A stretch of 64,000 nt of DNA from Exophiala sp. HKRS030. Lineage: Eukaryota; Ascomycota; Eurotiomycetes; Chaetothyriales; Herpotrichiellaceae. The stretch is taken from positions 3,844,001-3,908,000 of the forward strand of contig JAHWDD010000005.1 in NCBI GenBank assembly GCA_023897205.1. Reading direction: 5' to 3'. The notes under the pieces are model-generated. The model was given only the letters and a program-made list of their open reading frames with translations. It had not been told where the DNA came from and did no database searches. Shown here one piece after another: positions 25,308-37,342 of this stretch; position 1 is the stretch's first letter; each line of letters begins with the position of its first letter. The translations under genes and the position numbers were made by a program.

Positions 25308-26107
25308 CCATGTTGGTCTCCATAATCACTGTATCCAGGAGGTAGAATTGGGATTTGCCTTTGAGCTTGATTTTCCTTAGGTATGTTGTCGGCGGCTCGG
25401 GATTGGTTTTCAGATCATGAACTTGGACAGACCACGGTCAGATGGCTGGATAGCTTGACATGTATAACAGGAAGATTCCATGAGAGCTGAACTAAAGAAG
25501 CTCGGGAACCACCAAGCTGCAGTAAAGACTCAGGTTAGCTTGGTATCGCCGCCAGAAGCTATGCGAAAGCACATGTTATCTAGTAGCATTCCACACGAGA
25601 AAATGACATTGAAATTTCACTCTGACCTTTACGGGAATTTCCATTCTCAAGATTGTCTTCATTCATAGATTCCTATTCACGTCTACTCTCCCATCTCACT
25701 TCCCTTGTTGACAGTTGTGACTTTAGTGGATCTTTCGACTATAAATCCAGGTAGAGTCATAGTCACCACTCGATCTCTCTTTCACTGTTCAACCTTTTCA
25801 CCTACACAGACCTTACAGCCTAGTTCTTGATCCAAGGACATCCTCCACTGCTATCTGCCTTTAACCATATCCGCCTCCATCAATCCGATTCTCATCCCCG
25901 ATTAATCACCATCCACTCTTCTGCTGTCTACAGAGTATACACTCTTCTGCGATCAGACCGACAAATAGTGTCAGCGTCAGCAGCGTCATCTCCACAACCT
26001 TCACAACAACGCAACAACATCATCGACCTTCTGACCTACAACAACACAACAACAACATCATCGATCTCCTTACCTACAACAACACGACCATCGTCAACCC
26101 AGCAGCC
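25308..26107. other. Spacer between Myb-like copies A and B
   Basis: 800 bp with no gene. At 26012-26087 a 38-bp unit rich in CAACAACATCATCGA occurs twice in tandem, directly 5' of copy B and probably within its leader. Confidence 0.5.
26012..26087 (+). repeat. 38-bp direct tandem duplication in 5' leader of copy B
   Basis: Two adjacent copies, both with CAACAACATCATCGA and ACCTACAACAACAC blocks and a few substitutions between them. Confidence 0.75.
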
Positions 26108-26700
26108 ATGCCTCCCAAAACTGCCAACGATGACTTTGAGTTCATAATGACGTGCTTAAAGCATTGCGACACTAAGCCCAAGCCAGACTTCAACTTGGTG
26201 GCCAAAGAGATCGGAGCAAAAAATGCAAATGCTGTGTAAGTTCTTCCATTTCATAATGAGCTCTTTCTGAAGACTCTCGCCCCCTTTTCCATCCCACGGA
26301 TCTTTCCTGTGTTAGTCTTGTCCCTATACAAAGCTAACCAGCGATACAAAGTTATCATCGTCATTGGGGCATCATGAAAAAATGGGGTCTTGCTGGAGTT
26401 AGCGGAGCGGGTCGCAAGCCTGCCGGCGGATCTCCCGCTTCTGCTCTCGGTGCGTCAGCTACGGGTGTCAAACGTGGCAGGAAGCCTGCTGCAAATGCCA
26501 ACCAAGAACAACCAAAGAACGCCGCGAAGCAACACATAGAACGTGATTGTGCCGACAGTGGAAACGAGTCTGGCGACGGGGATGACGGAGTGGGTGACTT
26601 CGAACCGCCTTACAAGAAGAAGAGGGTTGCTGAGGAGTCGCGAGTCTCTGTTAAGGCCGAGGATCAGTCTGAAAGCGAGGGTGAGAGTGAGGGCTCTTGA
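26108..26700 (+). CDS. Myb-like (Myb_DNA-bind_8 type) small nuclear protein, copy B
   Basis: Predicted 158 residues from exons 26108-26235 and 26352-26700 (116-nt intron). The first exon is 128 nt, exactly as in copy A, and the intron is again phase 2 at the same place in the domain. The domain reads NDDFEFIMTCLKHC, then FNLVAKEIGAKNANAVYHRH and WGIMKKWGL. The tail is basic (GVKRGRKPAAN, YKKKRV) and then acidic, with SVKAEDQSESE matching the IKAEDQSDGE of copy A. The acceptor at 26351 is chosen because it restores the YHRHW helix. Function unknown; nuclear DNA binding is inferred. Confidence 0.78.
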
Positions 26701-27459
26701 GGCTAAACTGGTGACTAATCATAGGGCTTTCAACGTCTCGGATCAGATCAGTACGCAAGGTCAGGAGGGCGCAGGCAGTACCGGGGAGATAGCTGGTCGG
26801 GAGATAGCTGGTCGACTTACTGACACGGGAATAGCATACGTGCGGGCTGAAGTTATGCTAAGTAATGCGCCTGATGTACACTTGGACAATGGGATCGCAA
26901 GCAGCAAGCTACAAGCTATGTGGCAGAACCTTGGGTCAAATCATTTTATATCCAAGCGACAAACCGGAGCGGTAGTAGCTGCCGCATACGGATCAAGTGC
27001 GCAGACTCTATATAGTAGCAAGCGCAACACGTTCCAAAGAGACAAGGAAGAGCTTAGTTGCTACCTAAAAAGATGTCAGCGACGTAAATTCAATGAGGCA
27101 AACACAGAATCTCTTAGTCTTGACATCCTAGCTAGTGTCCTGCTTCAGCATTCCTTGGCCGACAGTGAATATCCTCAGCTTCTCTTGAACAATGCCGCCG
27201 AGAAAATCAGGCTGCAGTTCTTCGATTCACTTGTTCTGCCACTGAGGTCAAAGTTCTTTCAGTCCCGCGCATAAATAACAGACCTGGTCTCCCTGATCCC
27301 TTCCTCTTCTCTGATCGACTGAGATCACTTCTACATCAGCCTCTAGTCTTGAACACATCATCAACAAGAGTCCTAAGTTTTCTCGTCGCAGACCTTACCA
27401 TTGTTTGTATCGAAGATCATATCCCTTCTTAACAATCCATATCCGAAGCAGAACCCACA
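26701..27459. other. Spacer between Myb-like copies B and C
   Basis: 759 bp. An open frame overlapping the end of copy B in another frame runs on to 27274 without any recognisable domain. A 15-bp unit (GGAGATAGCTGGTCG) is repeated in tandem at 26785-26814. The last 180 bp look like the pyrimidine-rich leader of copy C. Confidence 0.45.
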
Positions 27460-27949
27460 ATGCCTCCCAAGGTTGCAGATCCAGAGAATGCCAACTTGCA
27501 ATTCATCTTCAGCGTCCTCAAGCACTGCGAAACGATCAAACCTGACTGGGAACTGGTAGCTCGAGAGAACGGCATCAGCTATGGCAGGAACGCGTAAGTC
27601 GATATCCCTTGTTGAGAGGATTATTTCTCTATTCTCAACAGGTTGCTAATCGAACGATAGACTCGCAAAATTCAAGACACTCGTCTCCAAGCACGAGCAC
27701 AAATTCGAAGACAATCGCATCATTGCTCTAGATCCAAATGCAACTCCACCAGCAGCCAAACCACCAAAGACTCCGAAAACTCCAAAGACTCCAAAGTCGG
27801 CCACGGCAACCAAGCGCAAGGCTGAGACTAATGGTGACGCTGGTGATCCAACTCCAACCAAGAAGAAGAAGCCTGTCGAGAAGTTCGAGCCTGATGTGAA
27901 GGACGAAGAGGACCTCAAGGTCAAGGCGGAGCCCCAAGTAGCTACTTAG
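27460..27949 (+). CDS. Myb-like (Myb_DNA-bind_8 type) small nuclear protein, copy C
   Basis: Predicted 140 residues from exons 27460-27593 and 27661-27949 (67-nt intron, phase 2, same position as in copies A and B; a GCTAATC branch point selects the acceptor at 27660). The domain reads LQFIFSVLKHCETIKPDWEL, VARENGISYGRNA, then FKTLVSKH. The tail has TPKTPKTPK repeats, basic TKKKKP and two psi-K-x-E motifs (VKDE, VKAE). The stop is a TAG followed in frame by 27 more open codons (see findings). Role unknown. Confidence 0.78.
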
Positions 27950-28398
27950 GTGGTTGCGTCTGGTAATTACCAGCCATTCGACTTGGATTTGGAGGAGCTG
28001 ACGCCGGATGATGTTTTCAACATGTGTTGCTGAGCAGCAGTCTAGAGCTTGGTCAATGTGCTATATCGACCAGGCCCGGATATGACACGAAATGGAGTGA
28101 TCAGGTTGATTCCAAAGCGAGGGTGAAAACTACGAGCGCTGGTACATGCTGTAAGCTGAACACAAACCAGGATGGAGGTTGAAAAGGAGGTCGGCAGACT
28201 CCGACTTGGCGATCGATTCAGTTCGGATGGGCCAATTGCTTGGATATAACATCACGTGAACATGACATAGTCTCCTCATCCAACAGAGATTAGATTAGAT
28301 CAGACGTCTTTGCGATTCTCCAATTTCTTCTCCGCATTCTGAAGTGCCTGATCACTTTTTTTGTTCTGCGTTTTCCATTTCCCACCCAATCGCCAAAG
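27950..28398. other. Spacer between Myb-like copy C and UTP25
   Basis: 449 bp. The first 84 bases continue the copy C frame after its TAG up to a TGA at 28031-28033; the rest shows nothing coding. Confidence 0.5.
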
Positions 28399-30725
28399 AT
28401 GAGAGGCAATTCTTCTCGCAGAGGTGGAGGCCCCTCCACTGGTCGTGGTCGTGGATACTCCCGTAGTGGAGGACGGGGACAAGCTCATGGGCAAAGTAGA
28501 GGTCGCGGACGTGGTCCTGGACGCGGACGAGGACGAGGGCGCGGCCAGACTGGGTCAACACACAACGGCTTTCAGACCTCTAGGCTGACTGATCAAGCGT
28601 ATGTCTACCCAGCACCACTCATCTTCTATCACTGACGTTAGAAAGCAATGCCGTCGACGAAGATTCCTCGGGCAGCTCGCTCGAAGATGGTGACCAGGAC
28701 CCAGAATCAGAGCAGGAAGACGACCAAGAGTCCGAAGCCGCGGAGAGCGAGCATGAAGAAACCACAGCACAGGATTCGTACCAGTCTCTCCTACAGTCCT
28801 TGACCACTAGCAAGCACAATGGCGAACCTCCGCGAAAGAAGAGAAAAGTGACTGGAGGTGGTGAGGATGACAAGATACCGGACAATACACCAACAGCACA
28901 AAATCCACCACCTCCCGAAACAGAAGACAAAGACGCAGAAATGTCCGTTGAATTACGGGAAGAGGTTGAAGCAGATGAAGAGATAGTGGATGGCTCTGCC
29001 CTGGATCCTGACTCCGACGACGAAGATGTCATACTTCGTGATCCCTTCGAGAACCATTACTCGACGACAACGGAGGATCAAATCAAACAAGCTGCGGCTC
29101 AAGTGGATTCCAAGGACTGGCAGACGCAATTGTCTACATCGGAATCAGGCATTCGAACTCAGCGATTCTCACGAAAGGATACACACACCAAGATCCCAGT
29201 ATTCAAGTCGGTTAAGGATTTTTTTTTGAAGCAGAGACTCTTGAGTACTGGAACTAAAACTTTGTCATTGCTGTCCTCGGATGAAAAAAGCCTTGCGGCG
29301 GCGTTATTTGACTACAGCGATGTGCTCAGTGGATGTCGAGATACAAAGAATGCGGCTCGTCTTCGAGACATTTCCTGTCTGCATGCGCTGAATCATGTCT
29401 TCAAGACCAGGGATCGCGTTCTCAAGAATAACAACAAACTGAGTGCACAATCTGGCGGAGAAGCGTTGGATTTACGAGACCAAGGTTTCACACGGCCAAA
29501 GGTACTCATCGTGGTCCCTACCAAACAAGCCTGTGTCCGCTTTGTTGATAGTATTGTGAAATTAAGCGAACCCGATCAGCAGGAGAACAAGGCTCGTTTT
29601 ATGGAGACATACTCACATGAAGACCCTGATGAGTGGCCTGATAAACCCGAGGACTTCCGTCAACTCTTCGGTGGAAATCATGAAGAAGATTTTCGACTTG
29701 GCCTGAAATTCACCCGAAAGACTATCAAGTATTTTTCTGGCTTCTACAATTCTGATATCATCATCGGGTCTCCATTGGGTCTCATGCGTACGATCACAAC
29801 TGGAGGGGGAGGAAAAGACAGCAAGAAGACACAAGACGCGGATTTCCTATCTTCGATCGAAGTCGTTATCGTCGATCATGCCAATGCTCTTCAAATGCAA
29901 AACTGGCAACATGTCGATTATTTGTTTTCTCAACTGAACCTCCTCCCTAAAGATTCTCACGGCTGTGATTTCTCTCGTGTTCGACATTGGTACCTCGACG
30001 GTCAAGCAAAATATCTTCGTCAAACAATCATCTTCTCCGACTACCTCACGCCCGAAATCAACGCTTTAGCCTCTACATATCTTCACAATATCTCCGGAAG
30101 ACTGAAGTTTCAACAATCATATCCTGGGGCCATGCTAAGCATATCTGCTCTTCTTCCTATACCAATCTCTCAGACTTTCCTCCGCATCCCTGCACCCTCA
30201 GCACAAGGTGATTCCGATGCTCGCTTCAAATTCTACACGACCACCATCCTCCCGCCCCTTCTCCGCGACGCCAAGAATCAGACGGGTACTCTGCTCTTCG
30301 TACCCACCTACCTCGATTTCGTCCGTTTGCGAAACCATCTGTCCACATCTTCAGACGCCGCCAATCTATCATTCGGATCCATCTCCGAATACACCACCCA
30401 TAAAGACGTCCTGCGTGCCAGATCCCATTTCCTCAGCGGGCGACATACTCTGTTACTATACTCTGAACGTGCGCATCATCATTTCCGGTACAAGATCAGA
30501 GGTGTTAAGAAGGTGGTCTTCTATGGATGTCCTGAGAACCCCATCTTCTGGCCCGAGATTGTGGGATTACTCGGTATGAGAAGAGAGAACGATTCGAGAA
30601 CAAAGGCTACAGTGAGGGCGTTGTTCTCAAAGTGGGATGTGATGAAGCTCGAGAGGATTGTCGGCTCCGAACGAGTTGGCCGCCTGATCAATGATCGTGG
30701 AGGCGATGTTTTCGACTTTTTGTAG
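28399..30725 (+). CDS. UTP25: U3 snoRNA-associated protein UTP25 (DEAD-like, SSU processome)
   Basis: Predicted 759 residues from exons 28399-28598 and 28646-30725; the 47-nt intron uses a GTATGT donor and an AAG acceptor that restores frame. The N-terminus is an RGG-rich tract (residues 2-55), followed by very acidic stretches. The conserved UTP25 core follows: KVLIVVPTKQACVRFVDSI, an ENKARFMETYS block, the FRQLFGGNHEEDFRLGLKFT block, SDIIIGSPLGLMR, VVIVDHANALQMQNW and QTIIFSDYLTPEINAL. The family is a degenerate helicase-like factor needed for 18S rRNA processing in the nucleolus. An RGG N-terminus longer than in yeast is the only unusual point. Confidence 0.93.
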
Positions 30726-30915
30726 CCTGTTATTGAGCTTGTAATCACAACGACGTATTACACGGAATTGGATACCCATTTTGAAGATATGGAGCAAGCT
30801 ATTTGGCGTCATCTCGAAGTGACCACAGTTTCTACTATATCAGTCCATAAAATCTATCTCAAAGGGTCTGAATCACGTGCTTGATTGTCATTGAAGGATG
30901 CTACAGCCAACGGAT

Positions 30916-31964
30916 TCAAGGGCTTGAAAACCCGTTGGCATCTGAACGACCAAATGGCCATCCATTCAGAAGAATTGTGAGAGCGCCTGGTTGGGAAAAC
31001 TCCTCCTTTCTCTCCAATAACTCATCCACATCCCAATTACACCAAGTGTATTTCCCTTTCAAGAAACTGGCTTCAGGGCTGACGAGCCACACCGTGAAGG
31101 AACCAGGAAGATCGGCTAGAACATTGATTATCAGTCAAGGATTCCGACCCAAACAGGAGATCAATCCTCTGCTCGCTTGGTCTACGTTGCCTCGTCTAGG
31201 TTTCCCAGGACGTGATGATAAGACCAGAGAAGAATGTGACAAGAGAAAGAGGATCACGCAGAAAGAAACTCACCATCGTCAGAAGCCTCAACACCGCTCT
31301 TGAGATTGATCTCACTCTCGACAACACCAGGATGCAAATGAAACACATCAATGTTGTCCTGTTCGGCATTAAAGATCTCCCAGATCTTAGTACTCGCGGT
31401 TTTCGACGCAATATAGCCTGAACCCGTCGCAATGGGAGGGATATGAATGACACCACTCGAAATATCCACCACGGTTGCACCAGCCGGGTTGGCATATTTC
31501 AAGAACGCCCTAGCCGTGTTGAACGACCCGCGTGCATTGCTCTCGTACCCGGTCCACCACTCATCCGGATCCGCGGTCGCGATGCTCGCGAACTTTGGCA
31601 GGTACGCGGCGTTGGCTACCAGGATGTCGATCTTTCCAAACGCCGCGTGCACCTTGGCGAACGCATCTTCGATCGCCTTGGAGTTCGCGATGTCGCCGCC
31701 CGGCACGCTCAGGATCTTGACGTTGGCGACTTTCCTCTCGACTTTCTGCTTGGTTTCGAGCAATGGGGTCTCGCGTCGTCCAATCAGCGCGATCTGTGTT
31801 GCTCCTGCTTGTGCGAATGCGAGTGCGATCGCGCCGCCAATGCTACCGCCTCCGCCGGTAATCACGATCGTCTTACCCTTGGCTGATAGTTCTGGACGTG
31901 TCGGGTCGATTGACGCATAGGCTTTATTGTGCCATGTCTTGGTGAGCGAGGGCCAGACGGGCAT
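30916..31964 (-). CDS. Short-chain dehydrogenase/reductase
   Basis: Predicted 296 residues from exons 31964-31274 and 31115-30916; the 158-nt intron joins SDD to ADLPGSFTVWL. The start MPVWPSLTKTWHNKAY is the usual N-terminus of this fungal SDR group; the frame also runs upstream to 32138 but only from a TTG. Rossmann motif TGGGGSIGG (about residues 36-44), ILVANAAY in place of NNAG, SSGVIH, and the catalytic Tyr-x3-Lys in GYIASK. The conserved C-terminus reads WLVSPEASFLKGKY and NWDVDELL. Substrate unknown. It is convergent with UTP25 (191 bp between the stop codons). Confidence 0.88.
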
Positions 31965-34327
31965 GGTGTGGGATGTCAAGGTTGATGTGTGTCGCTTGTG
32001 TTTGGTCCCGTGGGAGGATGTGTGAAATGATGCGGTTCGAGGGGAGGGATACCAGTGGTTTTCGAACGAGATGTGATCTAGAGTCTGGAATGTTTGTGCA
32101 CGATGAAGGAGTAGGGCTCTGCTCTCTGATGCCCACAAAACAATTTGGAAAGGGTTGATACTACTGCATTTCTTTCAACCATCCCCATGCCCAGCCAGAT
32201 ATATATATACACAAGTCACAAGTAGAAACATGCCACGCCACGACCATCAACGGCATCCCCATCAACGACCGCAACCATATCATTCCCTTACGCGTCGTGT
32301 ACCTGATGAGCTAATACATTAGCCAGTCCATTCGACAAGATGCCGAACTCCGCTCCCTGATCGCAAAGCATCTTCTCTCGCGCTCCACTGGATTGACAAT
32401 CAACACACGCGCCCATATTCTCACAAGGCAGGCAAGCATCCAAGCGTCTGGGGTGAGCTAACAATGTGGAGTCCGGATGCGGAGGATAAGTCCCGCTCCG
32501 CAGGCCCGGGATTCTGGATAACTAATCTTCCAAGATCTATAATGAAATCCGAGTGCGCCAATTAAGTTCGATTTCTTTTGACAGCGCTGGAACTACAGTG
32601 CGACTGGGCCTGGTACCTACGACCTACAGAGCTATAGAGCTACAGTCCTATCTGCCTGGTCTCTATGGGAGCACCTTGCAGTTCCATCCCTAACTTAGCA
32701 GGACAATCTAAATGTTTGTGAGCACCGTCCCCACTCTCCATCCACTGTTTCTTGGATACGGGAGACGTCATGGGTGAGGCGAAATACAGCAATATCGTTT
32801 GTTACCTGCATTCTACAGTCCTAGGTACGCAGAATTGAATTTCATGCCTCTTGCTTAGAGAGTCAGTCTGAACTCTTCTTCGAAAGCAAGCACGCTGTTT
32901 CCCCGTGAACATCAGGGTTTGGGCGAGATGGGGAAGGGAGTCACAGCACAGCGCAGCATAGCATATCCCTAACTAGTTAGTTATCACTTGCGTGTTCTGT
33001 GCCATAATCAGGGTGGGATTTTAGGTCAAAACCGGGAAACCAAAGCCCTGTCGATCAACGCAAAACAAAATTCGGCCGAATATCGTCATATCCGGTCTTG
33101 AGCCTCTCGGCTGGTTCTTGAGCGTTCCGTATCTACGTGTTGATGGAATTCTTGTGTGTTATGTCGTTAGATACCACATATATTTAAAACATCAATAGAT
33201 ATCCGAAAACTAGGTGCTTCTGTCGCTGCCACAATGACGAGGACTGACTTCCCACTTTCCGTGCCCGCAAACTGTACCTCGTTGAGGTCTGCCCAAATGC
33301 TATATCAGCATATTGATCTCGTTTTCACACCGATCACTGCCACGGAGTCCTGCTGCTGCGGCTTACGGCTTCTGACTTTCCAGCTTTGAAAGCTCTAACT
33401 TCCAATGAGTCGGATATGTGACATGAGCCACGCCGCGGCCGAACGACAAAAGGCCTCTGCGAAATCGTGGTTACGTGTTTGCGCGGTCGGGTCTTTTCTT
33501 ATCCATCGTGCTATGCTTACATCACATGTGGGGAGTGGTGGTGGGAGATATCTCAGCAAGAACCATTGCGGTGCTTCGATACTTGGTGAAGTCGAGAAGA
33601 AACATCACCATAGGTGTTCTGGGAGGATGTCTCTGCATTGTAACAAAGTCTACCGTCGGTCGCCGTATGACCATTTCGAAACATATAATTGGAACCCACG
33701 TCGACAACCTAGCACTATACACTATCCGCTTCTCCTCAGTCATTGTCTGCCATCTGCAGCGGAGGCAATTTGATCGAACCTTGCCTCAACCTCACCAGTA
33801 GAATTGTCCCACGGTAGGCGATGGATCCCCAGGACAAGGAAGACTGGTCTTGTAGGCTGAGGCGGGGATTTATCGCGATGTTTGGCCGAGTGTGTTGGAT
33901 ATTGGCATGGATCTTCGCAGGCCGTCGAATGCTGATATTGCTTTGAAGGTGTAGATTCAGGGTTGTGAACTTGGAGGTTTTTTCCTTTCATTCGGACCAA
34001 GGGATGTTTTATTCCATTTCCAATATATTGGAAATTCGGGGAGTTCACTAGGACTGTCTGCAGCCTTTAAGAGAGCGCCTTTAAGATCGGCACGGCCAGG
34101 CAGGAGCTGAGAAATTTGTTGGTCTTGCCCAAGGAGCTTATATCAACGCCACTGTCGGCGGCGGAGGAGTTAAGTCGGTTGAGATGGGAAAACAATCTGT
34201 GGTTGCAGGTGTGAAGGGTAGTCCATCTGGGAGAGCTTTTGAGCAACTTGCCCAACCATTCGCTATCCCAAATTGTAAGAGGCAATGCGTCAACGTTCGA
34301 ACCACGGCCGTTCACGAGTGCAAAAGA
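31965..34327. other. Gene-free intergenic region
   Basis: About 2.4 kb between two minus-strand genes. A TATATATATA run lies near 32200. Open frames at 33405-33801 lack any domain. Nothing else is recognised. Confidence 0.45.
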
Positions 34328-35266
34328 TTAGACCTCGACCATAATCGGATCCTGCCCACGCTCCCTCCTCCGCCTATTCGTCGCATCAACAATCTCCTGG
34401 CATCCTTTCATCGTCCAACCCCATTTCCGCGCAAACCCCTCAGAAATCTCCCAACTGCTGGGCAGCCAAGGCGGAGACCACATGACAATGCCGCGATGTT
34501 CGATTTCCGAATCGGCAAATCCCTCGTACAATCCGCCGATCGTGTCACGACAGAGCTCGCCATCGTCAAATGTGCCCGCGGCGCGGATCATATTGTCGCG
34601 CAGCACCGGATGGGGAATCAGGTCGATCCATTTATCATGCGGTACGGTTTTCTGCAGGTGTGTCGGATGTAATGTTTCGGGGAGCCGTTGATGCGACAAC
34701 GCGGCGTCATGGTCCGGCGAGATATGGCGCCCAGCGACTGTGCATTCGTAGTTTATCGAATTGACTCCCGCGAATAGTCGGAGCAGGTGGTGGTTAACTA
34801 GTAAGCCCCGGATCACGTTGTACTGCAGCAACACGATCAAGTGGTCTGAGGAGAGTGGGAAGATGATGGTGTTCAGCTGGGTGTGTTGGTTTTACGCAGG
34901 AGAGGAGGAGTGATGGCTCCTGTCAAAGTGCTGGCTTTCGTGGCTGGGAGAAATAATATGGTTTTCCGCCCCTCGTCCCAGTATGGAATTTGGGGTTCGT
35001 TCGTCCTCACTTGATGAACTGGGGTTTGCGTTTGTGTTGCCTCGAGAGCCTTGCGCCGTCCTACTCAGGATCGTGTCATTGGAAAGTTGGGAGATGTAAT
35101 GGTCACAAGGAGCAAATATTGGTATTAGGCAGTGACGAGGTACATTTGTAGTCAACTTACGATAAGCCCTGACGTTCAATCGATTCTGTTTCCTCTTGCG
35201 CAACACGGCGCTTGTGGTCCCTGTCCAGTCGTCTTCTGGATCAAGGGCTTCTGCCACTTGTGACAT
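34328..35266 (-). CDS. bZIP-type regulator with DUF3425 C-terminal domain
   Basis: Predicted 234 residues from exons 35266-35161, 35060-35011 and 34876-34328 (introns of 100 and 134 nt). Exons 1 and 2 give the basic region RKRKQNRLNVRAYRRRRK. Exon 3 carries the DUF3425 signature: VLLQYNVIRGLLVN, PHDKWIDLIPHPVLRDN, GTFDDGELC, WLPSSWEISEGFARKWGW and IVDATNRRRRERG. Proteins of this architecture are fungal transcription regulators. No clear heptad-leucine zipper follows the basic region, and the usually invariant Gln of NRLNQRAYR is Val here. The start (ATG 35266, or the in-frame 35293) and the middle exon rest on splice logic only. Confidence 0.72.
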
Positions 35267-36076
35267 CCGCTGAAGTTGAATTGTCGGCGTCATAATGATC
35301 CGCAACACCGTAACGTCTGCTTTGTGCCAGATACTCGCTCGGTTGTGGTGTATGCAGGCGGCTTACCACAAAACTCGCTATGTCCGCAACGTGTGACGAT
35401 ATTATACGAATTACTGTGCTTTTAAACCATATGATTTGATTGTACAGCCTTAGCTCCGAGTTGTGGCGGTGATGCACTGCCGTACTAGGGAAGAATATTG
35501 ATGGTTGATAAATGACCGCGGAATGGACTGTCGTTTCGGTGTTGCCTAGATGGAGATACTATGCTTCAGTTACGCCTCGTTCCCATGACTTGCCTTAGCT
35601 GACCCAGGGCCCAGGGATCATACGGACGTTAGGCAAGTCCACGGTAAGTCTCAATCCCTGGATAGTCGAGCTTGGCTTCATGCAGCTGGCTTACTGCGCT
35701 AACTTGAACGAGGGATTGTGGGCACCCTTGGACTGACAGTGCAAGTACGGATTCGGCTGGGATGAGTTTGCGGTCACAAATCACGATCGACGTTCGGAGT
35801 AGATCTAGCGATGATGGCTATCAACACAACACGAATACGGCTTTGGACAGACTTCACATCGAAACTTTACAAAGAGTGCCAGGTAAGAGATGCCTTGTGT
35901 ATGCGAGGGGTTGGCCAAGTCTGGCCTGAGGCCTTTTGCAATCATGGCATTGAATGGGGGAGAAATGAGTGGGAAGAAGAAGTACATAAAGACCGTCGTC
36001 GACAACCTGCCGTTGCTTGTCCTCAAACTACGACCAGACGAACGTCCACCCCACTCAATTGCACTCCATTTTAACA
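35267..36076. other. Divergent intergenic region
   Basis: 810 bp between the bZIP gene (minus) and the SDR gene (plus). No coding segment; both promoters must lie here. Confidence 0.5.
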
Positions 36077-37079
36077 ATGACTTTTCATCCTGATGCCCTC
36101 CCTGATCTCACTGGAAAGGTGTTTATCGTGACCGGTGGTAACTCTGGCATGTTAGTCTATCTTCTCCTCTATACTGAGCAACAACTCACAGATCAATAGA
36201 GGATACTTCACCGTTGCTCGTCTTGCACAACATGGAGCTCATGTTTATATGGGAGTTCGATCACTCGAAAAGGGCACTGTAGCTGTCAAAGACATCCAGA
36301 AGCTATATCCACAGGCCAAAATCAGCCTTTTGCAGATTGACCATCTTTCCCTCGACAGCGTCGTTGCGGCGGCGAAACTGGTTATTTCCAAAGAGCCGGC
36401 ACTTCACGGACTGATCAACAATGCCGGGATTATGGCGACTCCATTCCGGATAAGTAAAGACGGATACGAAGAGCAATGGCAGACCAATTACCTTGCTCAC
36501 TGGGTACTGACAGCTCACCTTCTACCACTTCTTCTCGCAACATCCAAGACGGCCGGCCCAGGAAGTGCGAGAATAGTCAACTTGACATCATCGGGTCACT
36601 GGTCTACTGCCTCCGGCGGCATTGACTTCTCTGACCTGTCTCTCCCCAACGACAGTCCCAGAACACGGTACGGACAGTCCAAACTCGCGAATGTCCTTCA
36701 CACCAGAGTCTTGCACGAACAATATGGCCCAGGCTCAGCCAATGCCAAAGCTGAAAATGGCGAAGTCTGGGTCTGCAGTGTCCATCCAGGATTGGTAGAG
36801 ACAAACCTGGCCAACAACAGTGAATTCACAGGCTTTCTCAAATGGTCCATCGCCACGCTTAGGTTTCTCGGGGCTATGGCAGATGCTGATAAAGGAGGTT
36901 GGACGAGCGTCTACTGTGCAGCAAGTCCAGACATGAAAAAGACAGACAGTGGGGCGTATTATCAGAGAATGGCAGACTCGGGAGGATGGCGGAGTTTTGC
37001 GGCCAAGGATCCTGCTCTGGCTAAAAAGCTGGATGTCTGGACAAACGAGGAGATGAAGAAAAGAGGTTGGAGTCCTTGA
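36077..37079 (+). CDS. Short-chain dehydrogenase (retinol dehydrogenase/WWOX-like)
   Basis: Predicted 317 residues from exons 36077-36150 and 36200-37079 (49-nt intron splitting the Ile of the Rossmann motif). After splicing the cofactor motif is VTGGNSGIGY (about residues 18-27). Further motifs: LHGLINNAGIM, the Ser of VNLTSSGHW and the catalytic YGQSK. HPGLVETNLANNS follows the active site. The group acts on retinoid-like or other lipophilic alcohols and ketones; the substrate is unknown. The neighbouring bZIP-DUF3425 gene is divergent, so local regulation is possible but only suggested by position. Confidence 0.9.
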
Positions 37080-37342
37080 TTGTTGGTCGTGGTTCAGTCT
37101 GGTGTATGGAGCATTGCTAATATCATTTGTATTAAATTGTTTTTGATCATCTTTACCTGACGTGGGAGATATTCTTCCTGCTCATTTGGTGGCTGTGATC
37201 CGTCGAAATCGATAAGCGATAAGCGACGAGGCTTCAGGCGGGACTTCTTGGAGATGCTCAACGTCAAATCCACCTCGCCTTGGTCTATCTCCAAATCCAG
37301 ACCTCACCTCCAGCCACCGGTCAGAGGCTGGTGGTGACAACA

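Noticed and set aside
31443..31920. Plus-strand frames of 147 and 157 codons
   Set aside because: Antisense shadows of the SDR gene.
34184..34672. 162-codon plus-strand frame
   Set aside because: Antisense to the DUF3425 exon, which has clear family signatures.
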